Assembly (NCBI GenBank): GCA_905221605.1
Contig: CAJNDS010000580.1
Coordinates: 636,776 to 674,275 of the forward strand
Source: Symbiodinium natans
Lineage: Eukaryota > Sar > Dinophyceae > Suessiales > Symbiodiniaceae
DNA: 37,500 nucleotides
Direction: 5' to 3'
Shown here: piece by piece, positions 11,301 through 23,300 of the stretch
Numbering within the stretch: position 1 is the stretch's first letter
Layout: each line of letters begins with the position of its first letter
Notes under the pieces: model-generated
What the model was told of the DNA's origin: nothing
What the model saw: only the letters and a program-made list of their open reading frames with translations
Database searches by the model: none
Position numbers and translations under genes: made by a program

Positions 11301-14300
11301 CCCAAGGGAACCACACTTTGGAGAGCACTTCGAGGCCACGAAGCCTCCGGGGGACGGTTTATGGTTTAGGGTTTAGGGTTTAGGGTTTAGGGTACTCTCG
11401 GTCAGCGGAAGATCTGGCTCGGAAGCCACACATGGCACAAACCCCCAAGGCTCTGTGCAGCTCATTCAATGCGGGTGCGCTCTCAGTTTGGCGCGCGCGT
11501 GCTTGAAGGACCCTCGACTGGCTAGAATGCCTGGGCTCGCAGAGGAAAACTCACCACTGCGTCATCTCCCGAAAAATTGTAACTTAGTAGCTGCCATGTG
11601 TCAGTCAGAACCTTGGCACAGAAGGCTTGTCACGTTTTAGGGTTCAGGGTTTAGGGTTCAGGGTTTAGGGTTTAGGGTTTAGGATTTAGGGTTCAGGGCT
11701 TAGGGTTTAGGGTTCAGGGTTGCAAAAAATGATCACTGAGCGCCTGCGATGGCTCTCCAGACGTGCTGTGGGGGTGGCGGCTCTCAGCACGGCTTCAGCC
11801 TTGGGCCCCAAGTTCTCAGGCGGGGCTCGGGGTTTTCAGGGTTTCGGGGGTGGGGTTTGGGGTTTGGGGTTTGGGGTTTGGGGTTTAGGGTTTAAGGTTT
11901 AGGCTTAGGGCTGTGAGGATTTAGGGTGTTTCCAGGATTTCGAGAGTCGGGTTCAGGGCCACACATCTACGTGTGTTACATATTTACATAATGTGTTATG
12001 TAAACGTTGTGCAGGCGTATTTAGCCTCTGAACCTTGTGAATGTTCTTGAAACATGTGATTGCATATGTGCAGCTGCGTTCGATGCGACACGACGTGTGC
12101 ACGAGATTTCACTCTTGGCCAAAGTACAGAGTCTCAGAGGCTACAGGTGCTGCGAAGATTTTGGGGGCGATGTGAACGGCATCAGGTTCGCTGGAAAATT
12201 CGCTTTACTCTGTAAATTTCCTGGGCTCTGAAAGGCGGGGTGACGAACTGTTACCTGAACCGCTATGGCGCCCCAAAAGACAGTGCACAGCTGATTTCAG
12301 ACCCTTTGCAGGACCACTCGCAAGCCTCGCTACTTCGATTTAGGGTTTAGAAGAGACCCCTAACATAGAGCCCTCAAACCCTTCAATCCTGAAACGCTCA
12401 CCCCTTGAGTCCGTGAACCCTTCCAGCCTTAAACCTTTCCTAAACCCTAAACCCTAGACCCTCGCGCTAAGCCCTACGCCCTACGCCCTGCGCCCTAAAC
12501 CCCAAACCCCAAACCCTAAACCCTAAACCCTGAACCCTAAACCCTAAACCCAAAACCCCTAAACTCTAAACCCAAAACCCTAAACCCTAAACCCTAAACC
12601 CTAAACCTCTCTATCATATGATAATTTAAACCTTAATGACTTCGTGGTTCATGGCCATTGTTTCGTGGTTCATGGCCAATTTTTTGTGGTTGATGGCCAG
12701 TTTGTCGTGGTTCATGGCCGAATGACATTTTTTAGTGGTTCACGGCCACTTTTTCGTGGTTCATGGTGGAATTTGCGTGGTTCATGGCCAATTTTTCGAT
12801 TTTTCGTGGTTCATGGCCAATTTTTCGTCGTTCATGGCAAAACTTGTTCGTGGCTCATGGCAAACTTTTCGTGGCTCATGGCCAATTCAATTTGAGATGA
12901 TTGGAGAATACTTTTTGTTTTCCGAATGTTATGCGAGGGTGGGTGGGTGAAACTGCTCGATCCGGAGCTACTGAACCCTAAACCCTAAACCCTAAACCCT
13001 AAGCCCTAAGCCCTAAGCCCTAAGCCCTAAGCCCTAAACCCTCAACCCTAAACTCTAAACCCTAAACCCTAAACCCTAAACCCTAAACCCTAAACCCTAA
13101 GACGGGCCAGGGGCTCCATTGGCCACATCGGGAGTGGTTTTCGGTGCCGCCAACGCCGCAGGCTGCGCGCCGCGCCTTTGGAGGGTGGTGGCTGGAATCC
13201 CCTCCCCTGGGGTTTAGGGTTTAGGGTTTCGGGTTTAGGGTTTAGGGTTTAGGGTTTGGGGTTTAGGGTTTAGGGTTTAGGGTTTAGGGTTGGGGGTTTG
13301 GGGTTTGGGGTTTGGGGTTTAGGGTTGAGCGCTTGGGGTCTGGGGTTCAGGGTTTAGCGTTCACTTTCTTGGTAGTCAAGTGATAGCCTGTGTCCCTTTT
13401 TTGGTTCAAGGTTCCCGTATAGAGTAACCAACCCACAAAATCGGTGCTGTTATTATACTATGGTTTCTGGACTACCAAGCTTTTTTGCACGGGGGTCTAT
13501 CGTATAGAGTTGAGGGTTCAGGGTTTAGGGTACAGGTTAGGGGGTAGGGGGTTTGGGGTTTTGGGTGCAGGGTTTAGGGTAGCTTAGAGTAGTTTCAAAC
13601 CCTAAGCTCTAAACCCCTAACCCCTAAACCCTAAACGCTAAACCCTAGACCCCAGACCCTAGACCTTAGACCCTAAACCCTAAACCCTAAACCTTAACCC
13701 CTAAACCTAAACCGTAAACCCTGAACCCTAAACTTAAGTTTATGTCAGGCTTCGGCATCTCCATTGCAACTGGGTGGCACTACCACTTGGACCTCATTGG
13801 GACTGGCATCTTCTCCGTGTCCGCCTTGGCACTCTTCGGCAAGCCCGGTCAGACTCTCAGCACTTTCGTGGAGATGAGAACCTGACAGTTTACGCTAGAG
13901 AGTTGTTTGAGGCTCCGGGCCCTAGACCCTAGACCCTAAGCCTTAGACTCGAAACCCTGAACCCTGAATTGATAGCTTTGCGAGTAGACGCACCCAAAGT
14001 TGAAAGCTGGCTGCTTTTTGGACGTTCTGTTTATTGGATTCGGGGTTGATAGGGCACGCATGTGTTACTCTGAGCCTTACACCCTGCACATATTGAAAAA
14101 TCACCCTAAACCCCGATCGCTGAACGTCAGTCTGCCCTATCCCGCTCAACCCTAAGCCCTCAATCCCACACCCTGCACCCCGCGGTTTTCCCAACATGGC
14201 GTGCCCGTTTGAGGGGTTTCTATCATGAGTTTTTTCGTATTTTTAGGGTTCCCACAAGTTTGTGTGGGTTATATAGGAGTCTCAAGAATTACAACGAGTC

Positions 14301-17300
14301 TTCCCGTATGGTCCCGATATCTTAAGTGTGCTATCAACACACCCAAGACCTTATTTAAAGGGGCTGGGAGCCCTGAACCCTAAACCCTAAACCCTAAACC
14401 CTAAACCCTAAACCCTAAACCCTAAACCCTAAACCCTAAACCCTAAACCCTAAACCCTAAACCCCAAGAACACAGTAGGACTACAAAAAGAATACACCAC
14501 AGAGGGTCCTTCTATGCTCTTTATATTCTTGGGGTTCCCTGTTTCGGGGTTCCCATTCAGGATTCTTCTAAATCTATTAGCTCCCCCCTGTATTCTGCAA
14601 TGCCTGTATTCTAGGGGTAACCCTTGGTTTAGGGTTTAGGGCTTAGGGCTTAGAGCGTAGGGTTTCGGGTTTGGGGTTATTGGTTTAGGGTTTAGGGCTT
14701 AGGGTTTTGGGCTTAGGGTTTCGGGTTTAGGGTTCTTGGTTTAGGGTTCTTGGTTTAGGGTTTAGGGTTTAGGGCTTGGGGTGAGATTCCCACGTGAGGT
14801 GACCTTCGCCAGAATGCCAGCGCTGCGTGCATCGCCCTGTGGGCCATCAAGTTGGCCGCCTTTCTTTTCTACAGGCAGGGTTTAGGGTTTAGGGTTTAGG
14901 GTTTGGGGTTTAGGGTTCAGGGTTTAGGGTTTAGGGTTTAGGGTTAGGGTTTAGGGCTTAGGGCTTAGGGCTTAGGGCTTAGGGCTTAGGGCTTAGGGTT
15001 TAGGGCAAACCAACCATAAACCCTATACACCCTATTTAGGGTTAGGGTTTAGGGTTTAGGGTGCAGGGTTTAGGGTTTAGAGTTTATGGTTTAGGGTTTA
15101 GGGCTTAGGGTTTAGGGTTTAGGATTTAGGGTTTAGGGTTTAGGGTTCAGGCTTAGATCCTACACTGCCCTCTCAGCCCTGTAAACTCTACAAACTCTAC
15201 ACATCCTGCAGCATAGGGTTTAGGGGGGTCTTAAGCTCTCAACCCTCATCAGTTATAGGGGGGCATCTAGAGCTTAGGGCTTACAGGGTTCATGGCTTTA
15301 GGGTTTCTAGGGCTTGGGGTTCGTAGGAGGGTTGAGGGTTGGTAGGGTTTCAGGGCTTATATGGCTGAAAGGGGAGCCGCAAAAGCCCCTAAAGCCCCTA
15401 AAGCCTAAAGGGCTTATGTGGCTGAAAGGGCTCGTGTGGCCCGCGCCGCAGGGTGCTCCAAACCCGCCACGACGCGCGGCTGGATGACCAGCTGGCGACT
15501 ACCCAAGGGGCCCCTGGACATTGATCATTTGTGACCCTAAACCCTAAACCCTAAACCCTAAACCCTAAACCCTAAACCCTAAACCCTAAACCCTAAACCC
15601 TAAACCCTAAACCCTAAACCCTAAACCCTAAACCCTCAGGCTCCTAGAAATCAGAGTCCCGCAAGTCTGAGGATACGGATTTCGGGCTGACGCCTAGGAA
15701 GTTGAGGGTTCAGGGCTTGATTTGGTGCCGGGTTTCTTTGATCTCAGGTAGCAGTGTCTTGGGGCCGCACGCCCTGATTGCCTAAACCCCCCAATCCGGA
15801 ACCCTCCAAAACCTTCAATACCCCCCCCCCCCCCCCCCCCCCAAAGAAACAAACTCCGAATTCCCAGCTTCCCGATTTCGACCCTTCCCTTTTCCCAAAA
15901 AGGCCTTTACCTTTTGGCTCATCTCTTTCGCCTGGGGCTGGCTCGTCTTCCTCCCCCACAGCCTTGCGGCCGGCGTGGCCACTGGGTTTCGGCCTCCCTG
16001 GGGGCCTCTGGACTGGCTGGGGCTGGGCGTCTTCACTGTAGGCTGGGCTGGGTTTAGGGTTTAGGGTTAGGGTTTAGGGTTTAGGGTGTAGGCTTTAGGG
16101 TTTGGGGTGTAGGCTTTAGGGTTTGGGGTTTGGGGTTTAGGCTTTCGGCTTTAGGTTTAGAGTTGCAATACAGTGAAGGTCCTTGCTGGTTTTACTTTCA
16201 TCTATAGAGCCCTGGCCCCGAGAACCCAAACCATTAACCCAGAAACCCCAAGCCCTACCCTAAGCCCTCGACCCTAAACCCTAAACCCTATAAACCCTAT
16301 AAACCCTATAAACCCTATAGACCCTATAGACCCTATAAACCCTATAAACCCTATAAACCCTATAAACCCTATAAACCCTAAACCCTCTTAGACCGACCCG
16401 GCCTTCGGGAACAACTGCAAGAGGTCTGGCTTTGGAGACTCTGGCAGACTGGCAGAAGTGGCGCTTCAAGCAGGCAAACCCTAAACCCTAAACCCTAAAC
16501 CCTAAACCCTAAACCCTAAACCCTAAACCCTAAACCCTAAACCCTAAACCCTAAACCCTAAACCCTAGGCCCTAACCCCTAACTCCTAAACTCTTGGGCC
16601 CTTGAGCCCTCGAGCCCTTGAGTGAGCCCTTCAGCCCTTCAGCCCTTCAGCTCTAGAGTCTATAGAGCCCTTGAACTCTTGAACCCCGTCATGGGTTTAG
16701 GGTTTTGGGTTTTGGGTTTAGGGTTTAGGGTTGAGGGCTTAGGGTTTAGGGCAGGATCTTGGGAGGTTTTGCTTCATTCGTCTGCGAAGCAACAACCTGA
16801 CTGGCTTGGCATTCAAAACGGATGATTGGGTTTAGCGTTTCCGGGGAAGGCGAGCCTACAGGGGTGAGACTCTACCCCTCAAACCCCTTGGATGTCCTCA
16901 TGCCCTTCAACCATTAAGCCCCTAAACCCCAAATCCCATAAACCCCAAACCCCAAACCCCAAACCCTAAACCCTAAACCCTAAACCCTAAACCCTAAACC
17001 CTAAACCCTAATCCCTAAACCCCAAACCCCAAACCCCTAAACCCTAAACCCTAAACCCTAAACCCTAAACCCTAAACCCAAAACCCTAACCCCTAAACCC
17101 TAAACCCTAAACTACCCTAAACCCTAAACCCTAAACCCTAAACCCTAAACCCTAGGGTTCCTAAACCCCAAACCCCAAACCCCAAACCCCAAACCCTAAA
17201 CCCTAAACCCTAAACCCTAAACCCTAAACCCTAAACCCTAAACCCTAAACCCTAAGCCCCAAACCCTCAACCCCAGGAGCCAGACTCCCGCGGCAAGTTC

Positions 17301-20300
17301 TGCGACGTTGGCGTGTGGAAGCTCTCCCAGCTTCTCAGACCCCAGAAGCCCAGGGTTTAGGGTTTAGGGTTTAGGGTTTAGCCTGTGTCCATTTTTCTTG
17401 TGGCTTTGGGGTGGGGTTAGGGGCCCTAAGCCCTAGACCCCAGACCCCAAACCCCAAAAACCCCAAACCCTAAACCCCTAACCCTAGACCCTATACCCTA
17501 AGGCTTTTAGGTTCTGGTGTTGTTGTTTTTTTTGTTTTTGGGTCTAGAGTTTAAGGGCCTTGCTGACCCAAACCCCCCAACCCCCTGCGAGTGTCGACCC
17601 CCTGACCATCATGCTCGTTGTCGGGTGGTTCGATTTTCAGTCATCAAGGGACTAGAGGAGGGACCCTTATTTACGGATGCTGGGTTCTTTGGGGGTTATT
17701 TAGGTATATAGGGACTATACAAGGGTCGTAAGGGGGTCATGTAGGGGAATTGCGCTCGCCTTCTCGCCTCCTTGCCTCCTCGCCTCCTCGTCCGCTGTCC
17801 TGCTCAGTCCCCTGGGCCTGGTTCCCGAGTGCCTGCCAAGCCCGCAGAGAATCCTGCACAAGTCCCCCCGAGGTTTTGGGTTTAGGGCTTAGGCTTCCGC
17901 AGAGAGTCCCGCAGAATTCCTTGGAGAGTCCCGCGACAGCAGCCCGCGGCCAAGCATCCGTAGTTACCCAAAGGATCCTTAACCCAAAACCCTAAACCCT
18001 AAACCCTCAACCCTCAACCCTCAACCCTCAACCCTAAACCCTAACCCTAAACCCAAACCCTAAACCCTAAACCCTAAACTCTAAGGCCAAAGTATATGCT
18101 ATATAGGTACACGGATCCTTAGGGCTACCTGTCTGAAAGCACCAGGATGGCTCCCACATGCGGTAGCCGCTTACGGGTTTGGGGTTTAGGGTTTAGGGTT
18201 TAGGGTTTAGGGTTTAGGGTTTAGGGTTTTGCGGAAGCTGAGGCATCCGAACTGGTGCGGCAACCTCGTGGTTGGGGTCCTCAGAGACACCTCTTGTTAA
18301 GCAGGTTTCGGGTTTGGGGTCTTTGGGGTTTAATTAGGCTTTTGGGTTTAGGCTTTGGGGTCTAGGGTTTGGGGTTTGGGGCTTGGGGTCTAGAGGGATT
18401 TGGTCTGAGGCTTCTTGGAATGGGTTTTCCTGTTTGTGGTCTTACAGGGGGTCTGTGGGCACCTTCCTAAACCCTAAGCCCTAAACCCTAAACCCTAAAC
18501 CCACCCTGAACCCTAAACTCTAAACCCTAAACCCCGCCAGGATGTCGTGCCTTTCAGGCACAGGCCCACTGGTCTGCCAAGATTTCGCTAGGTTGAAACC
18601 TCTAAGAGCTTAAAGCTCAGGTTGGGTTGTGGGCTTGGGGTATAAAATCAAGATTTTTCCTTGAGGCTGAGCTCTAGACTTCACATGTTAATCTCTTGAA
18701 CCTTAGTAAGTAGGGCTGGTAAGGTGGGTTATGGGGCTTATTCAAGGGTTTCTAGGCGGTACTGCGTAGACTTACGAAGTCAAAAAACCCCTCCAAGCAG
18801 CCCCCTTCTGCCAAGATGTGGACTGGCATCCTGCTTCTGAACTCGCCCTCGCTGGCATCGGCCGGGCTTGGGTACCTGGCTGCTGCCTGTATCAGCCCAG
18901 CATTCCTGCTGGCCCTCTTCTATGGTCAGGCCATGCAATGGGGTTCAGCAAGCCCCCCTAGACCTTCAAACCCCCCCACCCCAAAAACCCCGAACCTGAA
19001 ATCCAAGCCTCCACCCTTAGCCCTGCTTATAAACTTACGTCTCCAACAGCTGAACTTTAAACTTTTTGGATTGCCTTATTTAGTAGGAAGAATAAAGTTT
19101 AACCTTTTTTTCCCTTGGTTATTGGAGAAGTAAGTAAACAGCTCGGGCAGTGCCGACCTTCCGTAAGCAGAGGCAAGCGGTGCGATCACCAACACCGTGG
19201 AGCTTGCAAAGTCCCGGCACGGGTCTGACCCGACATACCAGGACGGTACACGGCGTTGCCGGTCGAGTGACGGTTCTATAACAGTAGACGTCTTGAACAT
19301 CTAGCTTTTCCCTTGATGGTTTGGGCCTCGGGTTTACGGTCCAGGGTTGAGGGTTTTAGGGTTTAGGGTCTAGGGTTTAGGAAGTTTACTGTTTAGGGTT
19401 TACGGTCTTGGGTACAGGTTTTTCGGTTCGGGGGTTCAGGGTCCTAACTTGTCAAGAAGGGTTCAGGGTTTAGGGTTGAGGGTTCCGCAGAGGGGGTAGG
19501 GCGTAGGGTCTAGCCACGCGTGTGAAATCGGCTGCGTGCCAGGACTACCTGAAGCAGACGCCGCTGCTGATACCCACGCCGGGAAGTCTCCTCAGGGCAG
19601 TGAGCAGCCCCAGCTGATCCGAGTCTGCAGTCGCCCACTTGGAGGTTCAGGGTACTTATTCACCAAGTATAACTGTACTTATACCCCTTATCAGCTCCTT
19701 AAGTGCCCTAAGATGGTTCGAATTGGGTGAATAAGTACCCTGAACCTCCAAGCAAGCACCCCCCCAAAACCCAAGCCCAGCTATGGGCGGTGTACGAAAA
19801 GGGGGGGTGGGTACCTTTTCGGGGTCCGTATGAAAACAGGGGATCCTACTATTTGGGGGGGTCTTTGTTCGGGGTCCCTCTATTTTCGTAAACCCCCATA
19901 TGGAGTCTTCTGACACTCTAGACACTCTAGCCTTTCTAGCCATTTATGGACTTTTTGTTTTTGGCGACAGCCCCTCCCCAAACCCACGCAACAAAGACAA
20001 AATGCCCATAACTCCGATCAACTCCCATGTGGCGACAAACCCTAAACCCTAAACCCCAAACCCCAAGCCCAAACCCTAAACCCTAAACCCTAAACCCCAA
20101 ACCCTAAGCCCTAAACCCTAAACCCTAAACCCTAAACCCTAAACCCTAAACCCTAAACCCTAAACCCTAAACCCTAAACCCTAAGACGCCTGCGGCTCGC
20201 GTGAGAGGCTTTCGTGTGAAAAATCTTCGCTGCCGCGCCTCACTGCACTGGCACTTAAGTGCCAGCTATGCCCGGAGAACCCTGTGAAACTTGACAAGAA

Positions 20301-23300
20301 GCAACGTGCCCAGTCTAAACCCTAAACCCTGAACCCTAAACCCTAAGCCCTAAACCCTAAGCCCTAAACCCTAAACCCTAAACCCTAACCCTAAACCCTA
20401 AACCCTAAACCCTAAACCCTAACTCATATCCCCCTCAGAGAATTCCTTGTTAGGGTTTAGGGTTTAGGGCTTAGGGTTTAGGGTTATGGGGGGGGGGGGA
20501 ATGTTGCAAGACGTGGTCTACAGTAGTACCTAGTCCCTTAGATCACTCTGCAGTGCACAATCGGCCAGGCAAGTTTGAGGGGAGTTCCACCTTGTCGAAT
20601 GCTGTCTGAAATTGCCCTCAGGCCCTGAAGAACGCTATGGTGTACCCCAAACAGGATTTAGGATCCTGGCTTTTTTTGGGATGGGGAAGAGGAAGCACCC
20701 CAAAGCAAACCTAACTCTAAGGGGTCTTGAGGCACCCAAGCCCTGCACCCCAAACCCTAAACCTTGTAAAACCTACACCCCAAACCTTAAACCCTCAACC
20801 CTGAACCTTAGAAACCCTGCACTCTAAACCTTAAACCCTCAACTTTCAACCCTAAGCCGTAAAGGAGTCCTCCAGGCTTTGGTGGCGCGGTCGTCTATGC
20901 CATGGTCCTGGGCGATGTGCTGGGAGCCCGGTTTGGGGCTTCGCGCGCGCGCACCAGGGGTTTTCACGAACCTTTTGTGCTCATCCTGCCAGTCCTAGGG
21001 TTTAGGGTTTAGGGTTTAGGGTTTAGGGTTGAGGGTTGAGGGTTGAGGGTCTAGGGTTTAGGGTCTGGGGTTAGTGCTTTGCAACCCTCACTCCCACCCC
21101 CACGACCCCCGAAACACCCCAAACCCCCAAACCCCCAAACCCCAAACCCTAAACCCTAAACCCTAAACCCTAAAGCCTAAACCCTAAACCCTAAACCCTA
21201 AACCCTAAACCCTAAACCCTAAACCCTAAAACCTAAACCCCTAACCCCTAAACCCTAAACCCTAAAACCTAAACCCTAAACCCTAAACCCTAAACCCTAA
21301 ACCCTAAACTAAAAACCCTAAACCCTACCCCCTAAACCCTAAACCCTAAACCCTAAACCCTAAATCCTAACCCTAAACCCTAAACCCTAAACCCTAAACC
21401 CTAAACCCTAAACCCTAAACCCTAAACCCTAAACCCTAAACCCTAAACCCTAAACCCTAAACCCTAAACCCTAAACCCTAAACCCTAAACCCTAAACCCT
21501 AAACCCTAACCACTAAACCCTAAACCCTAAACCCTAAACCCTAAACCCTAAACCCTAAACCCTAAACCCTAAACCCTAAACCCTAAACCCTAAACCCTAA
21601 ACCCTAAACCCTAAACCCTAAACCCTAAACCCTTAGCCTAAACCCTAAACCACTATGGGTTGAGGGCTCAGGTTTTTTCGGGAGGGGCCGTTCAGGCTCA
21701 CAGGAGTTCGGGGTGCAGGTTGCGGGTTGACTTAGGGTTTGCGAGGAGAAGATGTGGGCGTGGGGTCTGGTGAAGGCTGCTTTAGGGTTTAGGGTTTGGG
21801 GTTTAGGGTTTAGGGTTTAGGTGAAGGCTGCTGTGGAACAACATGTGTGTTGCTGCAGCGGCAACCTGGACAAGCCTATTGGAGTCAAATCTGGATTACC
21901 AGGTAGGCCACGAAGCGTTTCTCCCTGCCCGACGCTGCTTCCGTGCACTGCGCGCATCAAAGAGCCATCCAAACTGGAGCGGCGAAACTTACGAATATCC
22001 TTAGGGGTACTTGGAAATAGTTTTTAATTTTTGGGTACTATGATTCCTAAGAAAACGCAGAAACTATAATGTTTCCTAGGGTTCCAAGTTCAGTATAGTA
22101 TCTTCAACTACGGCCCCCGCAACGCTGGCAAGTCATTTGTGCTGGAGCCTGTGGACAAGTACCCTAAACCCTAAACCCTAAACCCTAAACCCTAAACTCT
22201 AAACCCTAAACCCTAAACCCTAAATCCTTGGGAGGCAGAGGTGTTTCTCCTGTCGGGAAAGCGAACTTCCCGTTAACAGGGTTGCCAGTTTAAAACAATC
22301 GCAGTTTGAGGGTTCAAGGTTTATAGGGTTTATAGGTGTAGAGGGTTTATAGGGTTTAGATGGTTTATAGGGTCTAGCGGGTCTAGAGGGTTTATCGGGT
22401 TTATAGGGTTTTTTAGGGTTTCGAGGGTTTATAGGCTTTGTAGGGCTTCTAAGGTTTATAGGGTGGGTTATAGGGTTTACGGGGTGTATATAGGGTTTAC
22501 AGGGTTTATAGAGTTTATCGGGTTTATGGGGTTTCTAGGGCTTAGAGCGTTAATAGGGTTTATCGAGGTTCTAGGGTTTAGGGTTTAGTGATAACTCACC
22601 TTTAACCCCTGTAAGGGTTTGCAGGCCTTACAAGCAGTTTAGGGTTCAGGGTTTAGGGCTTAGGGTTTAGAGGGACTAGCAAGCTCCCTTAGGGTTTAGA
22701 GGGACTAGCAAGCTCCCTCATCCCCGTAACCTGCTGTTTTTTGAAAACCCTCATTTTGCGCGCTCGATATTCAACCGGCTCAGTCAACCCTCCCCCCCCC
22801 TCCCCCACAATAAAGCACATCTTCAGCTGTGTGGCAATAATAGGTTGTAGTTGTTTTTTTTTTTTGGGGGGGGGGGGGGGGGCTTGGTTTTGGGTTCGGA
22901 GTGCCTCAAATGTTCTTTACCTTGACCTTGCACAGCCCCTGAGGCCTTGAAGGCTCAACGCCTCAAACGACATTTTTGAATCCATGCGCCTAGGTATCCC
23001 CACCGACTCAACTCTAGATCCCTGAACGCTGAACCCGAAACCCTAAACCTCGCAGTTTTGCGCGAGATTCCCATCCCTGCCAGGTATGTGGCGCCGGCCC
23101 TGGCATTCCTTCTTGCTTGCGTTAACGGACGGGAGGGTTCGTGTCCAGCAAGGGGCAATTTACTTCGAAGATTCAGGGGTGTTGAGGGAGTACTTAGGGT
23201 CTAGGGAACATTGGGTTATCCAGCCTCGGCCCCCCTTTGAAGCTGGGGGCCCTATGACGAGGATTGTAGGCACTTGGGGGTTGGAACCTTCTGTATGAAC

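Noticed and set aside
12644-12950. VHG-repeat ORFs as a repeat protein
   Set aside because: Explained by the 21-bp minisatellite inside an intron of gene 2; no start context or homology.
16281-16469. ORF with YRV repeats
   Set aside because: Direct translation of the nine-base array; only the GC-rich part overlaps a real exon, on the other strand.
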